From JBGSUZ01 sp964404895 (GTDB lineage: Bacteria; Bacillota; Clostridia; Peptostreptococcales; Acidaminobacteraceae), in the NCBI GenBank assembly GCA_964404895.1, contig CAYOLV010000002.1, forward strand, positions 372,001-436,000: a DNA stretch of 64,000 nucleotides, given 5' to 3'. Below, one piece after another: positions 35,601 to 42,577 of this stretch; the stretch's first letter is position 1, and each line of letters begins with the position of its first letter. A program made the position numbers and the translations under genes. The notes under the pieces are model-generated. The model was not told the DNA's origin. It did no database searches and was given only the letters and a program-made list of their open reading frames with translations.

Positions 35601-35722
35601 AAGCTTGGTTTTCCTTCTCTTGATTCAATGCTTGCATTTAATAAGTCAATTTGCTCCCAGTGATTTCTCACAGCTTCTTCAATAACAGGCATAGTGCCTT
35701 TGTTTAGCTCTTTGTAACTCAT
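32621..35722 (-). CDS. ileS: Isoleucyl-tRNA synthetase, type 2 (IleRS2)
   Basis: Charges tRNA-Ile. At 1033 residues, with no C-terminal zinc finger of the E. coli type (CxxC pairs are internal, e.g. CGHMD and CDKCGG), it matches the eukaryote-like IleRS2 group. The class I HIGH signature is altered: instead of HxGH, residues 55-58 read GIHH within PTANGRPGIHHVIARA. KMSKSRGN is normal. The editing domain (YFLVWTTTPWTL, FGEDDYNTG) is present. ATG at 35722 follows AAGGAG. Expression is under a T-box. divIVA, commonly just upstream in Bacillus, is absent. Confidence 0.97.
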   Translation of the reverse strand: MSYKELNKGTMPVIEEAVRNHWEQIDLLNASIESREGKPSFIFYDGPPTANGRPGIHHVIARALKDGVCRYKSMQGYQVKRKAGWDTHGLPVEIEVEKRLNLDSKQAIESYGIEAFNDQCRSSVFEYEGVWREQTKRMAYLIDLDNPYITLDNNYIESVWWILNKFFKEGYIYEGHKILPYCTRCGTGLASHEVAQGYQEIKTATVFVKFKRKDVDEYFLVWTTTPWTLASNVALTVNPKETYIKVRENDEVYYLEKNLAPRVLGKEYEVLEEMTGKDLEYMEYEQLMPFVHAEKKAFIVTCADYVTTDDGTGIVHTAPAFGEDDYNTGMRYNLPVLQPVDEMGKYTTTPWEGKFVMDADPEIIDWLKENGKLYRKQTMEHNYPHCWRCKTPLLYYAKPSWYIEMTKLKDQLVANNNEVNWFPPYVGEKRFGNWLENVNDWAISRSRYWGTPLNIWRCDCGHMDTVASKQELADRAIENIDPATVELHRPYVDDIHLKCDKCGGTMTRVLDVIDCWFDSGAMPFAQHHYPFENKEIFDQLFPADFICEGIDQTRGWFYSLLAISTFVMGKAPYKNVLVNDLILDKEGKKMSKSRGNTVDSFAMFDQYGADVVRWYLYYVSPAWMPTKFDEEGLKEVDSKFFRTFKNVYNFFTLYANTDQIKATDFFVKPEDRPELDRWMLSKLNVLIHDVTAEMDVYDTMKAVRKIQEFVNEDLSNWYIRRSRRRFWGNELTEDKKAVYNTTYEVLVAVCKLAAPFAPYMTEEIFRNLTGEESVHLADYPKADQNLIDSRVEERMDLIRDLVTLGRGARETVKIKVRQPIHQVVIDGKYQSLISDLVDLIEEELNVKNVVFTNDLGEYMNFSLKPNFKTLGPVLGQKMGLFGKKLAELDPAVAAPKVDNGEVLTLDLDGEAFEINKENVLVNISAKEGFTVSLENNLFVILDTTLTEELIHEGYAREMISRIQQMRKAADFQVLDEINVYYECEEAFEKGIEAHREYIMGETLTVSLTTGADKPYEEFELNGCNVKLFVEKRA

Positions 35723-35771
35723 ACAATCACTCCTTTATGTTTTTTTCATCGTTTTAGCTCATTGGGTTGTT

Positions 35772-36070
35772 TCAAAAAACAAAAATCCCTGAGCTTAAAA
35801 TAGCTCAGGGACGAAAATACATTTCCGCGGTACCACCCGACTTGCATGACAATCGTTAATAACTTATTGTCACACCACTCAAAGACTTTAACGGCGTCAA
35901 CCGATCGAGACTACTTTGTTTCACCTCGACAGCTCCAGGCTGATCTTCACGTCTATCGCTTCTATTGGCTCTCACCCTTGCGCCAACTCTCTGAAACCGC
36001 TTTACACGTTACTCTTCCCATCACAGCTTTTTCTTGTTCTCCACCAATAAGGGGTGAACAATTTCAATTA
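35772..36070 (-). promoter_or_regulatory. T-box riboswitch leader of ileS
   Basis: Transcribed toward ileS, the leader has a Stem I with the distal-loop pattern AGAGAG...GGUGAGAGCC and a likely AUC (Ile) specifier at 35942-35944 in the context GAAGAUCAGC. The T-box core GGGUGGUACCGCGG lies at 35825-35838. It is followed by a terminator, 10-bp stem TCCCTGAGCT/AGCTCAGGGA (35786-35811) plus T-rich tail. Uncharged tRNA-Ile should stabilise the antiterminator and turn ileS on. Confidence 0.95.
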
Positions 36071-36076
36071 AGCAAA

Positions 36077-36105
36077 ATTATAACGGAATTTATAGGGGTC
36101 GTCAA
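36077..36105 (-). promoter_or_regulatory. Promoter of the T-box/ileS transcript
   Basis: Minus strand TTGACG (36100-36105), exactly 17 bases, consensus TATAAT (36077-36082). The -35 box overlaps the ylmH stop codon, so ileS is separated from the upstream operon only at this point. Confidence 0.9.
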
Positions 36106-36890
36106 CACATTTTCTGAATCCTGATTTTAATGCGGTCTTTTTTAGATTGCCCTTCAATGGCGCTGAGAATCAATCGCCCCTTCCCTCTGCAGGCAATTAA
36201 ATCGCCTTCAGAAAGCAAATGAGCAGGTCTGTCTTCAGGCAGATGGTTGATTTTCACCTTATCGGATTGAATTAATTCCATTGCTGTACTTCTTGAAAGA
36301 TTGAACCCCGCCGCTAAAACCGCGTCTAGTCTTAGACTTGGAACGGTCTTAAACTGTTCTTCCATTTCAACCTGAGGTCTTGCATAAGCACTTAGAGGTC
36401 GCGTTTCAGTCGTTACGCTGTATCTGCCTATTTTTTCAAGCTGTCCGCTGATATAAGCCGCCAGCTCTGAGTCGCAAATGATTTGAATCTCATCCCCTGC
36501 AATAGACAAATCTCCAATGCGATTGCGTTTAAACCCTAAGGACATGAGTGCTCCTAGAACATCTCTATGAGTCAGTTCAAAGGTTTTAGCCGTCACATGA
36601 GCCACAATCAGTTCCATTGGAAAATCTTCTGTTTCTAAGGTCGAATAGCTAGGCGATAAGCCTATCATTTGATACTCCGCATCCTCATAGCCGCCAAATG
36701 AGGTCATGTGAAGATCTTCATGACATTTCCAGAATAGTTTTTCACAAATATCACGCTCTAAAGGGCTTAAAAAAGCGGTAAAAACCTGTTCATGGTATTT
36801 ACCGCTTTGCATGACTTTGTCTAAAAATTTGGCTGCCACCACTCTCAGTTCTGGATCACTGATAGAGGATAGCAATTCTCTTTTAATCAT
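36102..36890 (-). CDS. ylmH: S4-domain RNA-binding protein YlmH
   Basis: A 262-residue protein with an N-terminal YlmH domain and a C-terminal S4 RNA-binding domain (LRLDAVLAAGFNLSRSTAMELIQSDKVKINH, about 185-215). In Bacillus YlmH has been reported to act in ribosome quality control like RqcP; RqcH is encoded at 21.9 kb. The ATG overlaps the yggT stop (ATGA). Its stop lies inside the ileS promoter. Confidence 0.92.
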   Translation of the reverse strand: MIKRELLSSISDPELRVVAAKFLDKVMQSGKYHEQVFTAFLSPLERDICEKLFWKCHEDLHMTSFGGYEDAEYQMIGLSPSYSTLETEDFPMELIVAHVTAKTFELTHRDVLGALMSLGFKRNRIGDLSIAGDEIQIICDSELAAYISGQLEKIGRYSVTTETRPLSAYARPQVEMEEQFKTVPSLRLDAVLAAGFNLSRSTAMELIQSDKVKINHLPEDRPAHLLSEGDLIACRGKGRLILSAIEGQSKKDRIKIRIQKMC

Positions 36891-37147
36891 AAGTACATAA
36901 TGACCATTTTCTTAAGAAATTCAATGACCACAAACAACAGGATTGGTGAAAAATCCAATCCGCCTGTAATGCCAATCATGCTCTGAAGCTTTTGGAATGG
37001 CGCAAGAAGCGGTTCTGTCACTTCAAACAAGAAACGGACAACAGGATTGCTTAGGTCTTTGATAAACCAAGATAAAACGGCTCTAACCAAAATCATATAA
37101 ACAATGATATTTAAAAATTGATAAAGTGATTGTTGTAATAAATTCAT
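36887..37147 (-). CDS. YggT/YlmG family membrane protein
   Basis: An 86-residue protein with two membrane segments (about 8-28 and 62-82) joined by a loop containing FLFEVTEPLLAPFQKL, typical of YggT. Family members sit in division clusters and some are linked to nucleoid or division-site organisation; the exact role is unknown. Between sepF and ylmH as in Bacillus (ylmG). Confidence 0.92.
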   Translation of the reverse strand: MNLLQQSLYQFLNIIVYMILVRAVLSWFIKDLSNPVVRFLFEVTEPLLAPFQKLQSMIGITGGLDFSPILLFVVIEFLKKMVIMYL

Positions 37148-37151
37148 TTAA

Positions 37152-37691
37152 TTATTCCCTTCTAGAAGTCCACGCAAAAATGCCTTTACTCTCTAAAGCG
37201 CTTTTAACGTCTCCGCCGATTTCAACATTGTAAGGTGCTAAAATAAAAATGCCTCTTGAGATTTTTTGAATATGACCGTCCAATGCATAAAGGGCACCGC
37301 TACAGAAATCAAAAATCTTTTTGCCTAGATCATTGTCTAAGTCTTCAATATTCAAAATAACTGGCTTTTTGCTTTTTAAACTGTCTACGATGGTCTTAGA
37401 ATCTTCAAATTCTTTAGGCTGATAAAGAACGACTTCCATTTCGTAGTTCATTCGAGGCATCACATTTGCCGCTGGTGCCATAGATGAAGGTGCCGACGCT
37501 CCACTAGATTTCCCAATGTTGACCACTTTACTTTGTGGGGCGCCATATAGCGCTTGAGAGGTACTTTGATTATTGTAATTGGTATAATCGTCAAACTCCT
37601 CTTGATCTTCGTAATCATAATCTTCTTCATATTTGTGATCAGTCTCAAGACCCATCATGTTTTTAACTTTGTCTAAAAATTTGTCCGCCAT
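37152..37691 (-). CDS. sepF: Cell division protein SepF
   Basis: Bundles FtsZ filaments and tethers them to the membrane. The 179-residue protein has an N-terminal amphipathic helix (MADKFLDKVKNMMGL), an acidic, low-complexity linker (about 15-70), and the SepF core with MEVVLYQPKEFEDSKTIVDSLKSKKPVILNIEDLD and FDFCSGALYALDG. ATG at 37691 has GGGGG seven bases upstream; an in-frame TTG at 37730 overlaps ylmE and lacks a site. No ftsA or divIVA is present in these clusters. Confidence 0.94.
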   Translation of the reverse strand: MADKFLDKVKNMMGLETDHKYEEDYDYEDQEEFDDYTNYNNQSTSQALYGAPQSKVVNIGKSSGASAPSSMAPAANVMPRMNYEMEVVLYQPKEFEDSKTIVDSLKSKKPVILNIEDLDNDLGKKIFDFCSGALYALDGHIQKISRGIFILAPYNVEIGGDVKSALESKGIFAWTSRRE

Positions 37692-37704
37692 TATAGAACC
37701 CCCG

Positions 37705-38406
37705 CTATTTTGAATAATCTCTGGCGCCAAAAATGCCAGTACCTACTCTGACCATATTTGCGCCTTCTTCTATTGCTATTTCATAGTCGTTTGTCATTCC
37801 CATTGATAAATAAGTCATATCTGTCTTATTATACATTGTTTTCTTTAATGTTTCAAAAATATCCTTCATTTCCGAGAAATATTTTCTAAGTCCATCCATA
37901 TCGTCTGTATGAGGCGCAATGGTCATGAGCCCTTTAATTCTAATATTTGGCAATTCAGATATTTGTTCTACTAACTCGAATATTTCATCTCTTGAAATAC
38001 CAAATTTAGTTGCTTCTTCCGCCACATTAATCTGAATGAGCACATCCATCATTTTTTCGGCTTTTACACATCGCTTAGAAATTTCTTCTGCTAACTTGTA
38101 GCTGTCTACAGAGTGAATTAATGAAACTTTGTCAATAATATATTTGACCTTATTCGTTTGAAGGTGCCCAATTAGATGCCATTTCGGTTCATTGACCACA
38201 TGGTCAAACTTGTCCATGACTTCTTGTACCTTATTTTCACCAATATCTGTAATTCCTAAAGCCATTGCTGCGTTGATGACTTCCAGAGACAAGGTTTTCG
38301 TCACTGCAATCAAGGTAATATCTTCAGGTTGACGTCCACTTTTTATGGCTGCATGGGCAATGCGATCTTTTACTTCATTCAGATTTTCTTTAATGTATGT
38401 GTACAC
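37705..38406 (-). CDS. ylmE: YggS family pyridoxal phosphate homeostasis protein
   Basis: Fold-type III PLP-binding protein involved in vitamin B6 homeostasis, without known catalysis. The 233-residue chain shows LIAVTKTLSLEVI (PLP Lys about residue 37), DIGENKVQEVMDK, WHLIGHLQTNKVKYI, KGLMTIAPHTDD and the C-terminal SMGMTNDYEIAIEEGANMVRVGTGIFG. The start is GTG at 38406 with AGGAGG eight bases upstream. In the ylm cluster before sepF, as in Bacillus. Confidence 0.95.
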   Translation of the reverse strand: MYTYIKENLNEVKDRIAHAAIKSGRQPEDITLIAVTKTLSLEVINAAMALGITDIGENKVQEVMDKFDHVVNEPKWHLIGHLQTNKVKYIIDKVSLIHSVDSYKLAEEISKRCVKAEKMMDVLIQINVAEEATKFGISRDEIFELVEQISELPNIRIKGLMTIAPHTDDMDGLRKYFSEMKDIFETLKKTMYNKTDMTYLSMGMTNDYEIAIEEGANMVRVGTGIFGARDYSK

Positions 38407-38418
38407 TTTTGCTGCCTC

Positions 38419-39648
38419 CTATCTGATGGAATCTCCCGGCCTGATACCTACTGGGTCGATGACCACCTGGCTATTGACGTCCACTGTCTTGATCCGCTTG
38501 GGCTCGCCATTTTCAATAATAGTAATATAGCCTGGTTTAATAATAGCATGTTTATCGTCATTTCCCAAAATTTTTATAGGTCTAAAGGTCGCTTTTTTAT
38601 CTAATCCAACGACATAAACCCCCTGTACGCCATTATAGGTAATGGTTGAGCTGTTTTGAATTTTTAGTCCTTGATAGTTTTCTCGAATGACTCTTACATC
38701 CAAAAACCTATTTTGGTAGAACTGATCGTATAGGTCAGTCATTTTTAAAACCAAAACCCCTTTTTTATTGTTTTCAAAGACATCGGTGATTTTTCCTGCG
38801 TAAATTTTTTCGTTTATTTCAACACCAATTTCTTTGTTTTTTTCATAAGAATCCATGTCATCTCTCTCAACCAAACACAAGAGGAACCAAGTGCTGTTGT
38901 CCACAATCTTTACCATAGGATTACCCGATTGAACTGCAGTCTGTCCCCATTTACCGGGGTTATCTTTACTGGCGAAAACCAGTTCATAGTCGATGTTGTA
39001 TAGGTTGTCTAAGGTAATGGTGTCTTCGAATCCGTCTGTCTGAAAAGTAACAAGTCCAGATTCAGGACTGCTGAGATCAATTTTTTTGCCAATTTCCAAA
39101 TCGTTGGCATTTAAGTACGTCTTTTTAAAAGATGACACGCTGTGTTCTAGTAATTCTTGAGACTCAATTAATTTTTGCTTGCGTTCCATTTTTAACTCTA
39201 AGTCATTTTGCAGTTCCTTCAACCTCTTAAAATTGGACTGAGCCGAAGCTGCATAGACTTCTTTTCGCAAAACTTCAATTTCTTGATTAACCTTTGTCAA
39301 ATCTACTTTGACCATTTCATGCGCCGCTTGAGATGTGACTCTTGTAGCGTCAACCTTTTCAGTCATTTTATTGCCTTCAACTAAGATTGAAGCCAGCCGA
39401 TGGGTTTTCTCAACTTTATCCCCTTCTTTGACAAACCATTCCACTTGTCCGGATACATTTGAATTGACTATGGTCTCTTGCCTAAGCACTACAGCTCTAC
39501 AAGCTTTTTCCACATCCAAAACGTCATAAATTGCTTTATAGGTCTTCTCACCCGCTAGAACACGCATGACACCTAAAACAATAAGGTATCCAATACCTGC
39601 TAAAATCAGGATTGAAAAAGTCAATCGCTTGAAGCTTTTTATCCGCAT
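38419..39648 (-). CDS. HlyD-like membrane-anchored protein of the ylm cluster
   Basis: A 409-residue protein with one N-terminal membrane helix (about 9-30), a biotinyl-lipoyl-like hairpin (NSNVSGQVEWFVKEGDKV, about 63-80), a coiled coil (about 105-175) and a beta-rich C-terminal half. This is the membrane-fusion/HlyD-like layout, but no ABC transporter or outer-membrane partner is nearby and the cell is Gram-positive. Similar genes occur upstream of ylmE in Clostridia, suggesting an envelope or division role; function unknown. ATG at 39648 has GGGAG five bases upstream, right after a terminator. Confidence 0.75.
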   Translation of the reverse strand: MRIKSFKRLTFSILILAGIGYLIVLGVMRVLAGEKTYKAIYDVLDVEKACRAVVLRQETIVNSNVSGQVEWFVKEGDKVEKTHRLASILVEGNKMTEKVDATRVTSQAAHEMVKVDLTKVNQEIEVLRKEVYAASAQSNFKRLKELQNDLELKMERKQKLIESQELLEHSVSSFKKTYLNANDLEIGKKIDLSSPESGLVTFQTDGFEDTITLDNLYNIDYELVFASKDNPGKWGQTAVQSGNPMVKIVDNSTWFLLCLVERDDMDSYEKNKEIGVEINEKIYAGKITDVFENNKKGVLVLKMTDLYDQFYQNRFLDVRVIRENYQGLKIQNSSTITYNGVQGVYVVGLDKKATFRPIKILGNDDKHAIIKPGYITIIENGEPKRIKTVDVNSQVVIDPVGIRPGDSIR

Positions 39649-39657
39649 AAGTTCTCC

Positions 39658-39686
39658 CTAAAAAAAAGACTACCCCAGGTAGTCTT
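39658..39686 (-). terminator. Terminator after the 124-residue membrane protein gene
   Basis: AAGACTACC (39666-39674), loop of three, GGTAGTCTT (39678-39686), then an eight-T run on the minus strand that ends at the ribosome site of the next gene. Expression of the HlyD-like/ylmE/sepF genes must read through it, or start from a promoter I do not see. Confidence 0.85.
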
Positions 39687-39696
39687 AGTTGATCCG

Positions 39697-40071
39697 TTAA
39701 AATAGTCTTCCATATTTAGCAACGACTTTCAACTTTTTGATTTGCACAACCTTCAGTTCTACAACCTCGTCTAGTTCAGTGATCATACAGAGGGCACCTA
39801 TTTTTCTTTTCGCACCGAGCACTGTTCCTTTGATCATTTTGTTGTCTTTTAAATAAACTTTGATTTCGTCTCCAATATTGAGTCGAGTTTTTCCAAGTTT
39901 AAAGACTTTGTAGTCAAGACTATCTATGAGGTTTTGAGTTACTTTTTCTGATTTGATGGGTACCTTGAGTTGATTAAAATCCATTTTTTCTTTGACAAAT
40001 GCAAGAAAATAACCAACGAAACACAGTGATAACGCCATCAACATTAGTTTTTCGATAAAATCAAAATCCAT
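39697..40071 (-). CDS. Small membrane-anchored protein with an SH3-like beta domain, unknown function
   Basis: I do not recognise this family. A 124-residue product with one N-terminal membrane helix (about 8-27, MLMALSLCFVGYFLAFV) and a C-terminal domain with alternating beta pattern: LNIGDEIKVYLKDNKMIKGTVLG...ALCMITELDEVVELKVVQIKKLKV, resembling a small SH3/KOW-like barrel. Two ATGs are possible (40083 and 40071); I chose 40071, with GGTGAT upstream and the helix close to the N-terminus. It has its own near-consensus promoter and terminator. Lies between gpsA and the HlyD-like gene, a place where spoIVA follows gpsA in spore-formers. Confidence 0.65.
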   Translation of the reverse strand: MDFDFIEKLMLMALSLCFVGYFLAFVKEKMDFNQLKVPIKSEKVTQNLIDSLDYKVFKLGKTRLNIGDEIKVYLKDNKMIKGTVLGAKRKIGALCMITELDEVVELKVVQIKKLKVVAKYGRLF

Positions 40072-40098
40072 GTCAATCACCATCTTCCTTATACCACT

Positions 40099-40127
40099 AT
40101 TATAGGGCAAGGGCTATCATCTGTAAA
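40099..40127 (-). promoter_or_regulatory. Promoter of the 124-residue membrane protein gene
   Basis: Minus strand TTTACA (40122-40127), exactly 17 bases, TATAAT (40099-40104). Lies in the short gap after gpsA. It may also drive the HlyD-like, ylmE, sepF, yggT and ylmH genes by read-through of the terminator at 39658-39686. Confidence 0.85.
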
Positions 40128-40138
40128 CGAATAGATGT

Positions 40139-41173
40139 TTACATTTTTGATTCTTCCCAAAAATGTTTAGCGTCCACAGTCTCTTCCATTTCGTGTTTAA
40201 GGCTGCGAAGCATTAAATTTCTGACAGAAGTTCTAGCATCGCTGCCTTCATATAATACCCTGTACAATTCTCTTGTAATCGGCATGTCCACGTCGAATTT
40301 TTGGGACAAATAATAAGCCGATTTTATAGTATAGTAGCCTTCAACTACCATTCCGATTTCTTTTAAGGCCTCAGGAACAGACATGCCTTGACCCACCAAG
40401 ATGCCAAATCTTCTGTTTCGACTGTGCATACTGGTACAAGTCACTATCAAATCACCTATGCCTGACAAGCCTTTAAAGGTGTCTACATCCGCGCCCATGA
40501 TTTTACCCAGTCTTCCTATCTCAGAAATGCCTCTGGTCATGAGAGCGGCTTTAGAATTGTCTCCAAAGCCTAACCCGTCGCTTATACCTGCGCCTAAGGC
40601 GATGATGTTTTTAAGGGCACCGCCAAGCTCTACGCCCACCACATCTGGATTGGTATAGATTCTTAGATTTTCGTTGCCAAAAAGGTCTTGGATCAGCTCT
40701 GCCGCTTCCTTGTCCACAGAAGATGAAACCAAGGTGGTTGGAATGCCTTTAGACACTTCCTCTGCATGAGAAGGCCCAGACAGTGCCACAAAATTGGCGT
40801 CAGGAATGATTTCAAGTACGACCTCAGAAATGCGTTTTAAAGTGTCTACTTCCACGCCTTTAGTGACGTTCACAATCAAAGGCCGAATGCCTGTATATTT
40901 TTTTAACTGATAGACAATTTCTCTCACCGATTGAGACGCAACCGCTAAGACGTAAACATTTGCATTTGAAACAGCGGTTTCAAAATTTGAAGTCATGAGA
41001 ATGGAATCCTTTAAAGTAACACCTGGCAGGTATTTTTGATTCATTCCCGTGGCAGTCATCTCTGCCATTTGAACTTCATTTCTTCCCCAGAGGCTAACTT
41101 CATGATTATTTTCAGACAATACTTTAGCCAAGGCGGTTCCCCAGCTGCCTGCACCCAAGACTGCAATTTTCAT
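40139..41173 (-). CDS. gpsA: NAD(P)H-dependent glycerol-3-phosphate dehydrogenase
   Basis: Makes sn-glycerol 3-phosphate for phospholipids. The 344-residue protein shows the Rossmann GAGSWGTALAKVL (about 7-19), ALSGPSHAEEV, the catalytic-lysine region GGALKNIIALGAGISDGLGFGDNSKAAL, and GLSGIGDLIVTCTS with NRRFG. ATG at 41173 with AAGGGAAG upstream. In many Clostridia plsY lies between der and gpsA; here only 45 bases separate them. Confidence 0.98.
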   Translation of the reverse strand: MKIAVLGAGSWGTALAKVLSENNHEVSLWGRNEVQMAEMTATGMNQKYLPGVTLKDSILMTSNFETAVSNANVYVLAVASQSVREIVYQLKKYTGIRPLIVNVTKGVEVDTLKRISEVVLEIIPDANFVALSGPSHAEEVSKGIPTTLVSSSVDKEAAELIQDLFGNENLRIYTNPDVVGVELGGALKNIIALGAGISDGLGFGDNSKAALMTRGISEIGRLGKIMGADVDTFKGLSGIGDLIVTCTSMHSRNRRFGILVGQGMSVPEALKEIGMVVEGYYTIKSAYYLSQKFDVDMPITRELYRVLYEGSDARTSVRNLMLRSLKHEMEETVDAKHFWEESKM

Positions 41174-41218
41174 AAATTCACTTCCCTTTCAATCATGACA
41201 AATGCGATTCTTCGTCGA

Positions 41219-42544
41219 TTATAAATTCTTTTCTTTTTTCTCTCTGATAATGAATCGAATTGGTGTGCCTTTAAAGTCAAAGTTTCTTCTCAAATGATTC
41301 TCAATATAACGGATGTATGAGAAATGAGCCAATTCTTTGTCATTTACAAAGATAACAAATGTTGGCGGTTTCACAGATGCTTGAGTCATATAGTAAATTT
41401 TAAGACGCTTGCCTTTGTCTGTTGGCGGTTGATTCAACATGATAGCTTCATTGAGTACATCGTTTATGGTTCCTGTTGGAATACGTTTAGCCGCTTCTGA
41501 AGCAACAAATTTAGATTCTTCAATCATTTTGAAGAGTCTTTGTTTTGTCACAGCTGAGACAAACATGACAGGCGCATAGCTTAAGTAAGCTAATTCTTCT
41601 CTGATGACTTTTTCATATTCATTGTAAGTGTGATTGTCTTTGCTGAGCAAGTCCCACTTGTTAACCACAATAATAACCGCTTTTCCCGCTTCGTGGGCAT
41701 AACCCGCTACACGTTTATCCTGTTCAGTGACGCCACTTTCTGCATCAATGATCATCAAACAGACGTCTGAGCGATCAATCGCCGCCAAAGTACGGATCAT
41801 ACTGTATTTTTCAATGTTGTCATCAATTCTGCTTTTTCTTCTCAGTCCAGCAGTATCGATTAATACATAATTGTCACCTTGATAAGTGAACGGTGTATCG
41901 ATGGCGTCTCTCGTTGTTCCAGCAATCTCGCTAACAATAACTCTTTGCTCTCCTAAGATTGCATTGATAATTGACGATTTGCCTGCGTTTGGCTTTCCGA
42001 TGACGGCAATTTTGATAACATCTTCATCGTAGTCATTATCTAAGTTATCAGGGAAGTTTTTAACGACTTCGTCTAAAAGATCGCCTAAATTCAGACCGTT
42101 GACGGAAGAGATCATGATAGGTTCACCAAGACCTAAGTTGTAATAATCATAGAAGTGGTCAGGCATTTTGAAATGGTCAATTTTATTGAGGGTCAAAATG
42201 ACTGGCTTTTTTGACTTCATCAGCATAAGGGCAATTTCTTCATCCCCTGAAGTATAGCTGGTTTTTCCGTCTAACATGAAGATGATGACGTCTGCTGTAT
42301 CAATGGCAATTTGAGCTTGTTCACGCATTTTAGTCATAATAATATCGCCATTATGTGGCTCAATACCACCTGTGTCAATCAACGTGAACTTATAGTTAAG
42401 CCATTCACAATCCACATAAATTCTGTCTCTTGTAACGCCAGGTGTATCTTCGACGATTGAAATTCTCTCGCCTGCAATTTTATTAAAAAACGTAGATTTG
42501 CCTACATTAGGTCTTCCTACGACCGCAACAACGGGTTTTCTCAT
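41219..42544 (-). CDS. der: Double-Era-domain ribosome assembly GTPase Der (EngA)
   Basis: Essential 50S assembly GTPase. The 441 residues hold two tandem G domains: GRPNVGKS (10-17), DTGG/DTPGVTRD and NKID; then GKPNAGKSS, DTAGLRRKSR and NKWD. A C-terminal KH-like domain follows (VKPPTFVIFVNDKELAHFSYIRYIENHLR). ATG at 42544 has GGAGGAA upstream. Follows the DUF512 radical SAM gene. Confidence 0.98.
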   Translation of the reverse strand: MRKPVVAVVGRPNVGKSTFFNKIAGERISIVEDTPGVTRDRIYVDCEWLNYKFTLIDTGGIEPHNGDIIMTKMREQAQIAIDTADVIIFMLDGKTSYTSGDEEIALMLMKSKKPVILTLNKIDHFKMPDHFYDYYNLGLGEPIMISSVNGLNLGDLLDEVVKNFPDNLDNDYDEDVIKIAVIGKPNAGKSSIINAILGEQRVIVSEIAGTTRDAIDTPFTYQGDNYVLIDTAGLRRKSRIDDNIEKYSMIRTLAAIDRSDVCLMIIDAESGVTEQDKRVAGYAHEAGKAVIIVVNKWDLLSKDNHTYNEYEKVIREELAYLSYAPVMFVSAVTKQRLFKMIEESKFVASEAAKRIPTGTINDVLNEAIMLNQPPTDKGKRLKIYYMTQASVKPPTFVIFVNDKELAHFSYIRYIENHLRRNFDFKGTPIRFIIREKKEKNL

Positions 42545-42577
42545 AACGTGTTCCTCCTATAGGTTTAGATTGAGCAA

